Assembly: GCA_037043455.1 (NCBI GenBank)
Contig: JAWPHD010003087.1
Coordinates: 124,001-188,000 of the forward strand
DNA: 64,000 nucleotides
Source of the DNA: Cyrtodaria siliqua
Lineage: Eukaryota > Mollusca > Bivalvia > Adapedonta > Hiatellidae
Direction of reading: 5' to 3'
Position numbers and translations under genes: made by a program. Positions 54,906 to 64,000 of the stretch are shown here, one piece after another (position 1 is the first letter of the stretch; the number at the start of each line of letters is the position of its first letter). Under the pieces are notes generated by a model, which saw nothing but the letters and a program-made list of their open reading frames with translations, was not told the origin of the DNA and made no database searches.

Positions 54906-56406
54906 TGTAAGCGCATCAGAACAATGTTATCTTAATTGGCTCCGAGACTATTCGAGCCAAAGATTTATCAATAGGCAGTTGTGCTCGCGCCCAATACATA
55001 ATTGTTATTGAAATAAATAAGGTGCATGAATATTGTTAGGAACTGAGTAGGTTACATATATACTTGTTCGCATAAATTACATGATTACTCCCCTTTGTTA
55101 ATTTTCTCCATCTGCGTCTTTTTGTAAACATTTTAAAAGATTAGTAATTGAGATAAGTAAGTTAATATTTATTTTTTACATTTTTATCGGTGAATGATTG
55201 GGATTTCTCAGTGAAAAAAACGTTACTCATTAAACATTAATCACTCGCATACGCTCGTTCGTGAAAAAAAACCACACGTCTACCATCTCATGAAGGATTT
55301 CCCTATAATCGATCCCAGCAGTTAAGTAATCTCTATTTCTTAGTATGTTCACTGCTAATAATGGATTTTTTTTATCAAACAGAACAAGCAAGGTTTTACG
55401 CAAGCGTAAAATAGCTGCCGAGAGAAAATAGCATTATTTCTGGGTAGGAACTGGGAACAAAGTTTAACATAATAACAGACCAAGCCACGAGTGTTAAAAC
55501 AATATTCAAAAAAAGAGTTGTCACGGAGACGTAAACACGCCATGACCGTTTTTTTTACCAGACACTTTCTTCCCAATGTGTGCTACGCGAATCCTTGACA
55601 TGCCTTACAAAATGATTACATAAATTATTCACCTTTGTAGTACGACGTGCTAAAGTACAAATCAGCACAGAAATAGAATTACTCACATGTATGGGATGCG
55701 TTTGCGTTAGCGTGCATTACAACACAGATAAACTGTTCATTGCTACCATGTGTAATTATAAGAGTGCGTTATCAAAGTGAAAAAACTCAAAGAAACTATT
55801 CATTACTACCTTACCATGTGCAATTACTGGGGGTGCAAGGTTTGGGAGCATTGCAAGTTTGTTGTAATTAACATTTCATTAAAATTACTCTTGAGATTGT
55901 CTTCGTGACGTTTATTTGCCAAGTGACGTCATGTAACGCGGCGCTTTCAACGGATGAAATATACCCGGGGAATTAATGGAACAGCTGTATTTTTATCGTA
56001 GAATAACAAACAGTTGTCTCTCTTCTTTGCGTATATGAAAGGATGCACAGGTCCTGTTATAATATAATATAATGAAAGGATATTATTAAGATTACAAATT
56101 AAAGAGGCTGTTCATATACTCAAGAAAATAACATACGCCAGAAAAATACATTATATACTAGTACTTAATTATAACTAGTTATTTTCGATAAAATATTAAA
56201 TCTATTAGTGCAGAAGTAGTCTCTATATCACTTGTACTGAAAGTATATAATACACTGTATAAAAAACCTAGTTAGACGTGGTTTTGTTGCAAAATTTAGC
56301 TTAAATTCCCTGTTCTGATGAAGTTACAACATAAAAGAGCTATATTTCTGAAATGCGTTGGTACTTGTCCTTCAATTTTACTACATAACGTTGGTACTTA
56401 TCTATG

Positions 56407-56849
56407 GCCGTCGTAAGACTTATCCACTTTCTGGGACCCCACCCTCACAAAACGCTAGATTAAAAACCCTTAGTTAGTATTAAGGGACCAAATAGAGACA
56501 ACATGACTAACAGAATGAATGTTTTACATGTGCATGTCCTTATTATCGTGTCAAAATTACTGTATAATTGAAAAATCGACGAAGTGTCAATTGTTGACAC
56601 GGATTTTTCCGATCCGCCCAGTTCAAAACGGATACAATTTGCCTAAAACACTATTAAAATGAAAACCATAAGATATGGATGCGAAGAAAAATATTCAGGG
56701 AATCTAACAAAGCAAAACCTAATTTTATAACGAATATAATATTTAAATAAATGACAAATATTGAGCGTACATGTAATGTGGCGCGTCTTTCCCGTACCCG
56801 CGTATGGCCTTATCCGACCCGCGTTCATATTATACGGATACCGGGGGTG
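56407..56849 (-). repeat. Right terminal inverted repeat arm
   Basis: Reverse complement of the left arm with scattered substitutions and small indels (16 nt longer). The outer 50 bp are identical to the left arm by eye. Confidence 0.92.
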
Positions 56850-56854
56850 AGAAC
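56850..56854. other. Right 5-bp target-site duplication AGAAC
   Basis: Matches 53635-53639. Confidence 0.8.
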
Positions 56855-56959
56855 ATCACAACAAACTTTTCCATTTCTGAAGACTCTGTTAGCCAAAACA
56901 GCATCGCAAAACTTAGACTTTATACATAATTTTATTATTTCCAGTTACTTACATGTACT

Positions 56960-58345
56960 ACTACTCCATGAAAATGAGAGTAAATGCAGAAATGACAGCG
57001 CTCGACATCTCCATGAAAATGGGAGTAATGCATAAATGACAGCGCTCGACGTCTCCATGAAAATGGGAGTAATGCATAAATGACAGCGCTCGACATCTCC
57101 ATGAAAATGGGAGTAATGCATAAATGACAGCGCTCGACATCTCCATGAAAATGGGAGTAATGCATAAATGACAGCGCTCGACATCTCCATGAAAATGGGA
57201 GTAATGCATAAATGACAGCGCTCGACGTCTCCATGAAAATGGGAGTAATGCATAAATGACAGCGCTCGACATCTCCATGAAAATGGGAGTAATGCATAAA
57301 TGACAGCGCTCGACATCTCCATGAAAATGGGAGTAATGCATAAATGACAGCGCTCGACATCTCCATGAAAATGGGAGTAATGCAAAAATGACAGCGTTCG
57401 ACATCTTCATAAAAATTAAAGTAATGCAGAAATGACTGCACTCGACATCTCCATGAAAATGTGAGTAATACAGAAATGACAGTGCTCGACATCTCCATGA
57501 AAATGATAGTAATGCAGAAATGAAAGCGCTCGACATCTTCATGAAAATGGGAGTAGTGCAAAAATGACAGCATTCGACATCTTCATAAAATGTGAGTAAT
57601 GCAGAAATGACAGTGCTCGACATCTCCATGAAAATGAGAGTAATGCAGAAATGAAAGCGCTCAACATCTCCATGAAAATGAGAGTAGTGCAAAAATGACA
57701 GCATTCGACATCTTCATAAAATTGAAGTAATGCAGAAATGACAGTTCTCGACATCTCAATCAAAATGGGAGTAATGCAAAAATGACAGCGATCGTCATCT
57801 TCATAAAAATGGGAGTAATGCAGAAACGACTGCACTCGACATCTCCATGAAAATGTGAGTAATGCGGAAATGACAACACTCGACAACTCCATGAAAATTA
57901 GAGAATAACAGTACTCAACAGGGCACGAAATGCAGAAATAGTGTTCGACATCTCCATGAAAATGAGAGTAATGCTGAAGTGACAGCGCCGATATCTCAAT
58001 GAAAATGTGAGTAATGCAGAAATTACAGTGCTTGACATCTCCATAAAAATAAAAGTAATGCAGAAATAACAGCGCTCGACATCTCCATGAAAATGTGAGT
58101 ACTGCAGAAATGACAACGCTCGACAACTCCATGAAAATTAGAGTAATGCAGAAGTAGCAGCGCTCAATATTACTCGATATCTCCATGAACAATGGAGTAA
58201 TGCAGAAATGACAGTGCTCGATATCTCCATGAAAATGGGAGTAATGCAAAAATGACAGCGTTCGACATCTTCATAAAAATGGGAGTAATGCAAAACGACA
58301 GCGCTCGACATCTCCATTAAAATGAAAGTAATGCAGAAATGACAG
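56960..58345. repeat. 44-bp minisatellite, about 31 units
   Basis: Unit contains GACAGCGCTCGACATCTCCA and TGAAAATGGGAGTAATGC. Copies at about 57000-57385 are almost identical; those to the right are increasingly diverged. Because 44 is not a multiple of three, every frame cycles through the same peptide. This explains several 140-250-codon antisense frames here, none of which is a gene. Confidence 0.96.
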
Positions 58346-58640
58346 ATTTTATTTAAATAGTGTCAGTTTATTTAAATTGTGTCGATTTATTTAAATATAG
58401 TGAAGTTAATTAAATTGTTGCACATTTAGTAAAACCAGGACCCGTCTGTATATTAGTCCCTGGTAAAACAAAGGTCCATTTATTTAGATTCACAAACAAT
58501 TATTTAAATCAAAACCATTTAGTTAAATCGTGAGGATATAATCTAAATCGTAAGGAAATGCTTTAAATCGAGAGCATTTATTTAAATAGTGTCGATTTAT
58601 TTAAATCGTGACAAAATATTTAAATATGGTGCAGTCCTTG
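58346..58640. repeat. TTTAAAT-rich irregular repeat
   Basis: Motifs of TATTTAAATxGTG type (TCGATTTATTTAAAT and variants) recur about ten times at irregular 18-30 base spacing. Extremely AT-rich, no coding content. Confidence 0.7.
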
Positions 58641-58744
58641 TTAAATAGCGAAAAAAACAAAATGTTTTCAAGCTAAATATTTTTATTTTTTTTACAAACG
58701 GCGCACCATTGTTTTATTTCATAATTTCAGTCCATTATTTATTT

Positions 58745-59405
58745 TGAAAAACATCACCAGAACATTGCAGAGAATATTTTTATGCAAATGAAGTTTGCTG
58801 CAAAATGTTTACAATGTAAATGAGGTCTGCGGCAAAGTAGCAGCAAACTTCGCAAGAATTGAATTGAATTGAACTGAATGTTGTTTAACGGCTCATCAAC
58901 ACCGTATAGGTTATTTAGAGCAGCCCCAGAGAGAGGGGAAGGATACATAGGAATCCGGGAACCGTGCCCTACTCTTATTATCGAATAGATTCCTATGGTT
59001 CTTTAACGTGCTCGGAGATTAGACCGATAAACGGGACCGCCCGGTTTACGTCCCCATCCGACGGACGAGGCTAAGGGAAAGTGTCTTGCCCAAGAACACA
59101 CAGACGAAACTCAGTGGCACCACGGAGGATTGAACCCGGGGCCTCCGCTTACAAATCCACCGCGCTACCGACTGAAACATCGCCAGAAGATTACAGCTAA
59201 AAGTGTTATGCAAATGAAGTGTGCTGAGAAGTTGCCGCACACTTTTACTATGCAAATGAGGTCTGCGGCAAAGTTGCGGTGAACATCACCAGAACCTCAT
59301 TTGCATATGTGTTTGCTGCAACTTTGCTGCATACTTCATTTGCATGGTAAAAGTGTACCGCAACTTCGTCGCAAACTTTGCCGAAGAATTGCAGCAAACA
59401 GTCGC
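58745..59405. repeat. Inverted repeat with five ATGCAAAT octamers, split by a SINE
   Basis: Perfect octamers at 58782-58789, 59208-59215 and 59250-59257 (forward), and 59299-59306 and 59338-59345 (reverse), embedded in repeated TGAGGTCTGCGGCAAAGT / TTTGCTGCAACTTTGCTGC text. Segments 59205-59270 and 59285-59365 are inverted relative to one another. A SINE occupies 58857-59174. Confidence 0.75.
58857..59174 (-). mobile_element. Full-length SINE, same family as 54602-54905
   Basis: Minus strand: tRNA-like head with GGTAGCGCGGTGGATTTGTA and CGGGTTCAATCC; the body includes GTTCTTGGGCAAGACAC and CGTCCGTCGGATGGGGACG; the tail GTTTAAACAACATTC-like sequence ends in AATTCAATTC. It is the cleanest copy of this family in the window. 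Confidence 0.87.
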
Positions 59406-59464
59406 CAGAAGCCTATGTTTTATGGTCTAATATCACTGCTTCAATATTTGTAATTGTTTATAAA

Positions 59465-59630
59465 GTTTTTGTGGGGGTGGGGCAAGAATTTGACTTTAAA
59501 AAAGTGTACGTCCCATGGCAAGCTAGCGGAAAAAAAAGTATCGTCCCATGGTTTGTCGCGACAAAAAAAGTACCTGTCCCATGTCATTTTGCACCGGTCA
59601 AAATCCCCCAATAAATATTGCCTGGTCCCT
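59465..59630. mobile_element. MITE with TAA target duplication, copy 2
   Basis: Shares GTGTACGTCCCATGGCAAGC, TCGTCCCATGGTTTGTCGCG and the right TIR (AATAAATATTGCCTGGTCCC) with 53101-53289, in the same orientation. TAA follows at 59630-59632. The left TIR is eroded. Confidence 0.8.
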
Positions 59631-59632
59631 AA

Positions 59633-59957
59633 TATAAAATAAGAAACACATGTTGACCCTTAACCCCACACACCCTCTGGCTTCAGTTTTTACTGCATTT
59701 TTTTTTTCATTTTTCAAATTGATGTATAGGGACGGGCCTACATGATCTAATAGTAGCTTCGTCGATGAAGACAACACGATTAAAAGACTACACGATTAAA
59801 TCAAAGGTTGTGAACCCCGGGCGTGACTCCAGCGTGTCAATGATATTTGTTTTCTCAAAAGCACTTAATATATAAAACTAAACCTTGCTGATCGGGCAAC
59901 TTTGAAATTAATTAACTTTCGGATTATTAAAGTGTTATGATATTTGTAAATCCAGTC
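59633..59957. other. Spacer
   Basis: Nothing recognised. Confidence 0.45.
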
Positions 59958-60213
59958 CTAGGGGCGTCCGTGGCCGAGTCTCTGACTTCTGATTACTTGC
60001 CCCTCACCGCTGTAGGTTCGATCCCTCTAGGGCCTAGGAATCTGTTTGTGAGGAAGCTATCCAGCTGGTTCGCGGAACGTCGGTGGTTCTACCCAGGTGC
60101 CCGCCCGTCCACGACCTGGTGTCTTCCTCCGCCAATGAAAGCTGGAAAGTCGCCATATGACCTTAGCTGTTGGTGCGACTATAAAATGCAATTCAATTCA
60201 ATTCAATTAACCC
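59958..60213 (+). mobile_element. Full-length SINE with class-II tRNA-like head
   Basis: The head resembles a Leu/Ser-type tRNA (A box GTCCGTGGCCGAGTCTCTG, B box GTAGGTTCGATCCCTC). The body has GAACGTCGGTGGTTCTACCC and AAGCTGGAAAGTCGCCATAT, and the tail is (CAATT)4 at 60191-60210. Truncated relatives lie at 13757-13880 and 47405-47580. The 94-codon frame at 59937-60221 lies within the SINE and is not a gene. Confidence 0.87.
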
Positions 60214-60455
60214 AGGCCTAATATTTATCAAACTTTATCAAACTTTTGAGCACAAGAATCGGACTCGACTCAAAATCAAAATTGTAATTCCATATAAAAA
60301 CAATTTTACAAGCAAATTATTACATTTACTTACGGAAACGAGTAATTTTAAAGTTAATTTAACAGAAAATGTCTGAAAATCACAATTTTTACGCAAACTT
60401 TTGTGTTGATTGGGTTTGCAAAAAAATGAGAATTTGAAACTGAGTTTGATTCTTG
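60214..60455 (+). mobile_element. MITE copy related to 35369-35632, right end lost
   Basis: Begins CCAGGCCTAATATTTATC directly after the SINE tail and follows 35369-35632 through GAGCACAAGAATCGGACTCG and TTAATTTAACAGAAAATGTC to TTGATTCTTG, then diverges before the right TIR. Confidence 0.78.
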
Positions 60456-60640
60456 CTGCATTCACACACTCGTAGAAGCTTGCCACGCTACTTAATCCGC
60501 ATACTCCACCGTGACGCGCCTGAAACCTGATTTCAACCGTCACGGCTCTATTGCATTTGTATTATAGTGTGCGTACGTGCTTGGGTGCGTGCTGCGTGTG
60601 TGCGTGCGTGCGCGTGTTTACCGTCGCTTTTAGCACACTT
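60456..60640. other. Spacer with GTGCGTGC-rich tract
   Basis: A purine/pyrimidine-alternating GTGCGTGCGTGCGCGTGT run at about 60595-60617 could adopt Z-DNA. No gene. Confidence 0.5.
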
Positions 60641-60644
60641 CACA

Positions 60645-61725
60645 CTAGAAGACGGGGAACTATCAAACCTAGAATACAGACGAAGTTGACGGAGAGCTAC
60701 CAACCCTAGAATACAGACGAAGTTGACGGGGAGCTACCAACCCAAGAATACAGACGAAATCGACGGGGAGCTACCAACCCTAGAATACAGACGAATTTGA
60801 CGGGGAGCTACCAACCCTAGATTACAGACGAAGTTGACGGGGAACTACCAACACTAGAATACAGGCGAACTTGACGTGGAGCTATCGACCCTAGAATACA
60901 GACGACGTTGACGGGGAGCTACCAACCCTAGAATACAGACGGAGTTGACGGAGAGCTACCAACCCTAGAATACAGACGGAGTTGACGGGGAGCTATCGAT
61001 CCTAGAATACATACGGAGTTGACGGGGAGCTACCAACCCTAGAATACAGACGATGTTGACGGGGAGCTATCGACCCTAGAATACAGACGGAGTTAACGGG
61101 GAGCTACCAACCCTAGAATACAGACGATGTTGACGGGGAGCTATCGACCCTAGAATACAGACGAAGTTGACGGGGAGCTATCGACCCTAGAATACAGACG
61201 GAGTTGACGGGGAGCTAACAACCCTAGAATACAGACGGAGTTGACGGGGAACTACCAACCCTAGAATATAGACGGAGTTGACGGGGAGCTACCAACCCTA
61301 GTATACGGGCGTGTTGACGGAGAGCTACCAACCCTAGAATACAGACGGAGTTGACGGGGAGCTACATACCCTAGAATACAGGCGTGTTGACGGAGATCTA
61401 TCAACCCTAAAATACAGACGAATTTGACGGGGAGCTACCAACACTAGAATACAGACGGAGTTGACGGGGAGCTACCAACCGTAGAATACAGACGATGTTG
61501 ACGGGGAGCTACCTACCCTAGAATACAGACGATGTTGACGGGGAACAATCAAACCTAGAATACAGACGGAGTTGACGGGGAACTACCAACACTAGAATAC
61601 AGACGAAGTTGACGGGGAACTACCAACACTAGAATACAGGCGATGTTGACGAGGACTTACTAACCATAGAATACAGACGAACATGGCTTGGAGCTACCAA
61701 CCCTAAAATAGGGTTGACGGGGATA
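60645..61725. repeat. 37-bp minisatellite, about 29 copies
   Basis: Unit AGAATACAGACGGAGTTGAC followed by GGGGAGCTACCAACCCT. Two main variants alternate irregularly (CTACCAACC and CTATCGACC). No sequence identity with the other 37-bp array at 47714. Confidence 0.96.
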
Positions 61726-61919
61726 ATGATAAAAATAGTAGCGACAGTATAGAGCTGCTAACGTTAGGGCTCGAACTTGTATTACGGGACCAGCGCAGAC
61801 ATTCAAGATGGCGTCCAATATGGCCACACAGATCCGCCAATCCTGAACGCCAGATTTATATATAATTGCATGGGTATAATAATAACAAATTTAGTCGTAT
61901 TAAAATGACTTCTTCACTT
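61726..61919. other. Spacer downstream of the 61920 ORF
   Basis: Nothing recognised; no clear AATAAA for the minus-strand ORF. Confidence 0.4.
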
Positions 61920-62375
61920 CTACTTGCATTTTTGATCGAAACGAACACATTTTGCATCGCACATTTTGCATTTGTCCTCTAAACGTTTTGTATTTACACC
62001 TCTTGTGTATGTTGATCTCCATCTTGCCAGGTCGACTGCTTCAATGTCGGTTTTCCTTATCTTGTTGTCCGTCTCCCTGTTGAAGAAGGTTCCACAGAAT
62101 GGCCTTATGAGAGTTGCGAATGGCGCCAGGGTATTTGAAAGTTGGTTAAAACCGTCAGGTCGAATTACGTGTTTAGTTCTGCATGGCGATAGCATACCAT
62201 CATGCCAGCTTCTCTGGTCATTTGTTGATTGGAATCTTTGAACATGGCGGATATATCTTTTATGTCCCAGGTTTAACTTTTTCAGCCGCTTAACCTCCAA
62301 TATCTCCCAACTGATAGTCCGTGGGTTCGGATTAAACCCTAACTGGTGCAGGAACACGTCGTTATTGTCGCCCAT
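61920..62375 (-). CDS. Uncharacterised small protein, paralogue of the ORF at 50396-50767
   Basis: 151 residues from ATG 62373-62375. The frame is open further up, but only with non-ATG starts, and this ATG aligns with the paralogue. Shared segments are FNPNPRT, LKKLNLG, RFQS, LSNTLAPFAT, a FF-R-TDNK segment and WRS. It carries about 30 extra C-terminal residues with four Cys (CKMCDAKC...KC) that the other copy lacks. Basic, no signal peptide or membrane helix. Function not recognised. The two genes are 11.6 kb apart in the same orientation, so a local duplication is likely. A plus-strand frame at 61966-62241 is the shadow. Confidence 0.65.
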   Translation of the reverse strand: MGDNNDVFLHQLGFNPNPRTISWEILEVKRLKKLNLGHKRYIRHVQRFQSTNDQRSWHDGMLSPCRTKHVIRPDGFNQLSNTLAPFATLIRPFCGTFFNRETDNKIRKTDIEAVDLARWRSTYTRGVNTKRLEDKCKMCDAKCVRFDQKCK

Positions 62376-62590
62376 TGTCTGTGAAAATTCGCAGAGCAAT
62401 CGGTTAAAGCTATAACAGACAGTTCGTGGGTAACGAACTACCCTTTTTGGGTAGCACCAGAAGCTGAGCGATGCCAAACCCTACTTGCTTAGTATGTATC
62501 GGGTTGCTAAGAAAAGCAATATGGCTTTACTGTCAGACCAACCTAACAATTGTTGCGACGTCACGTGCCATGGATACGGGAAACACGGTG
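62376..62590 (-). promoter_or_regulatory. Upstream region conserved with the paralogue
   Basis: AGTATGTATCGGGTTGCTAA (about 62491) and TTGTTGCG-N5-ACGTGCCATGGA (about 62550-62573) align with the region upstream of 50767 in order and spacing. GACGTCAC within the second block is CRE-like. Confidence 0.5.
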
Positions 62591-62723
62591 ACGTCAGGCA
62601 GTATTCTAATATGCCTCAAAACAGGGATTTTATCTGTTTGTTTGAATGGTGTTTAATGTTAGCACATGTAAGGCCATATATGACGGTCGATTTTTTTTTG
62701 TGGTGGAGGCAGACCACTCTCTT

Positions 62724-62870
62724 ATTCTTGGGTAGAACCAGTACTGTATAACTCCCGCCATCCGTAAGAATCGACACTTTCTCAATTGACAGGTCGAGCT
62801 CCCAGCGGGATTCGAACATGCAGCAGTGACAGGCGAGAAGGATTACAACGCAACGTCGTCAAACCCTCGG
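62724..62870 (-). mobile_element. SINE, same family as 2970-3215
   Basis: GGGTAGAACCAGTACTGTAT, CGCCATCCGTAAGAATCGAC and the reversed B box AGCGGGATTCGAACATG. Here the body is single-copy, unlike the reiterated one at 2970. Confidence 0.78.
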
Positions 62871-62887
62871 TCTCGGATTTTATCTAT

Positions 62888-63540
62888 AACAACTAAGGGG
62901 GCATTCCTCAGTTTAACGACCAGTTCTCAACAATCAAACCCATGACTACCCCTTAGCTTGAATCCTTGAGCAAAATAAATCACACCATCATTGGATCATA
63001 CATTTGTTTGAAGACCATTAAATTACCCATGTTTTCAAGGCAAATACAAGTATCAAGAAGCATTTTCTTTACAATTTTTGCTTCATTTCTTTAAGATTAT
63101 TCCCCCCTCTGAAAACAAGCTTAAAATGCTATTTTACCAATATTTCAAATGTCAATAAATAACAATATAAATAATGTCCTCATCATATCAGGGTCATTTC
63201 TGCACTCATCATGCTCTTGCATATCAGGAAATGCTAAATTTTACATACCTTCACCGGCTTTTTAAGACGTAATTCCAAATGTATGAACCCGTGCCGATTT
63301 TGCTATTTTTTTGGAAGTTTTTGAAAGTTTCGCATTTTTCTATTCATAGCCTCCAAAAAACACAAAGAAGGCACTATATCAAAATAAACTTATAGGTAAC
63401 GTTACTAAAAACTGAAGAAAAACCCCACAGGAAACATGCACTTCATAATCATTATTAATACCATTCATGAACCTAAAAGATGCTTAGTTGATTCCTTTTT
63501 GGTTTACAGGACTGCCCCTAAGGCCCAAGTAGTGACATAC
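62888..63540 (-). mobile_element. Nonautonomous inverted-repeat element, copy 2 (reversed)
   Basis: Collinear with 16838-17522 in reverse complement. The plus-strand left end AACTAAGGGGGCATTCCTCA repeats the TIR motif; the right end near 63520 has GGACTGCCCCTAAGG. Shared internal text includes TGCATATCAGGAAATGCTAA and CATTTTTCTATTCATAGCCTCC-like segments. Confidence 0.78.
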
Positions 63541-63613
63541 GGTCAAATTAATCATAATTCAATTTTGACCCATATGAACTTGCGAGTACTGCTGAGAAAT
63601 AAGTAGATACATA

Positions 63614-63647
<34 letters not shown>

Positions 63648-64000
63648 TAATAAACACAATGAACATAGATGGAATATAATATATCGTACATGCGCTGGAC
63701 GCATTCACCATGTATTAAAAGGGACACACGGAAATCACTCGCGGCATCGTGTTGAGCTTCGTCTTTATCCTTTCGTTAACTTGCTCTGTTGCAGATTAGT
63801 ACTTATGGTTTACCACCACCAATTACATGTAAACCTCCGAGGTGTAGTCGAATGTAGTTCCTATAATAAAAAGTAATCCCTCCTTTTTCGATGGAAATGG
63901 GCATTATAAGTAGGGAAAAACTGCCCATTTCTATTCGATTTTGTGGTTATATGTATAAGAAGCGTATTAATAGGTTTTACTGGATCACTGATGAACATTT
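63541..64000. other. Right-edge stretch with (ATT)n microsatellite
   Basis: (ATT)n at about 63618-63648. The rest has no recognisable gene or repeat. Confidence 0.6.

Larger units (their letters stand above)
53640..56849. mobile_element. 3.2-kb nonautonomous DNA element with 430-bp terminal inverted repeats
   Basis: Arms 53640-54066 and 56407-56849 are reverse complements at roughly 90% identity, both ending CACCCCCGGTATCCG at the outside, with a 5-bp duplication AGAAC on each flank. The 2.3-kb interior has no transposase ORF; it holds a SINE dimer (54434-54905) and a dispersed repeat (55180-55345). A 5-bp duplication with CAC termini is the Transib/RAG-like signature, but the bases after CAC do not fit the usual heptamer, so the superfamily is open. 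Confidence 0.9.

Noticed and set aside
56935..58249. Antisense open frames of 146-247 codons with repeated FHGDVERCH-type peptides
   Set aside because: They are the 44-bp array read in three frames. The overlapping frames carry the same peptide, and no start context or domain is present.
59937..60221. 94-codon frame with a plausible start
   Set aside because: It lies wholly inside the SINE at 59958-60213, including its tRNA-like head and CAATT tail.
47714..61725. Two arrays with the same 37-bp period (47714-48250 and 60645-61725)
   Set aside because: The unit sequences are unrelated apart from a GTTGAC, so the shared period looks coincidental.

Overview
This window looks like nuclear DNA of a bivalve mollusc, probably a heterodont clam, though the species is not fixed by the sequence. 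The evidence is an intron-containing H-type ferritin gene with an iron-responsive element (IRE), several molluscan-style tRNA-derived SINEs with CAATT tails, and a very high density of minisatellites and repeats of the kind common in bivalve genomes. The DNA is AT-rich and gene-poor. Most long open frames outside the transposons come from tandem arrays or antisense strands.

Layout. 1-2700: a 25/26-bp minisatellite running into the window edge, then a duplicated block ending in poly-C. 2970-5900: SINEs and a roughly 160-bp tandem repeat. 6380-10500: the ferritin gene, with a compact TATA/CRE/CCAAT promoter, a textbook IRE in the 5' leader, four coding exons and a poly(A) signal. Exon 3 carries one extra base and exon 4 lacks one, so the gene as written stops early. 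10.8-19.1 kb: degenerate tandem repeats, a 25-bp array, a TA-flanked MITE and a roughly 680-bp inverted-repeat element.

19195-29360: a complete, apparently young Ty3/Gypsy-type LTR retrotransposon on the minus strand. It has a very large coiled-coil Gag with a PNMA-like capsid region. Pol lies in the -1 frame and is joined to gag at a GTTAAAC slippery heptamer just before the gag stop. The LTRs read the same except for a 129-bp tandem duplication in the 5' LTR. Directly abutting it (29363-33940, minus) is a 5'-truncated non-LTR retrotransposon with an intact endonuclease/reverse transcriptase ORF and the end of ORF1.

33.9-43 kb: MITEs, roughly 145-bp and 320-bp tandem repeats, a 99-bp near-perfect palindrome and SINE fragments. 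43244-46850: a SINE whose body has expanded internally into a 3.5-kb array of a 59-bp unit. 47.4-48.7 kb: a SINE and a 37-bp array. 50396-50767 and 61920-62375: two short, related, unrecognised ORFs on the minus strand that also share upstream sequence and are probably duplicated host genes. Between them lie a roughly 160-bp array, a 3.2-kb element with 430-bp terminal inverted repeats and 5-bp target duplications, a 44-bp array, two TAA-flanked MITEs, an octamer-rich inverted repeat and a second 37-bp array. The end of the window (62.9-63.5 kb) holds a reversed second copy of the 680-bp element seen near 17 kb.

The only host gene whose job is clear is ferritin: cytosolic iron storage and detoxification, translationally controlled by iron regulatory protein through the IRE. 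Most of the remaining recognisable structure is mobile or repeated DNA, and several elements record one another's history by nesting or by expanding pieces of each other.
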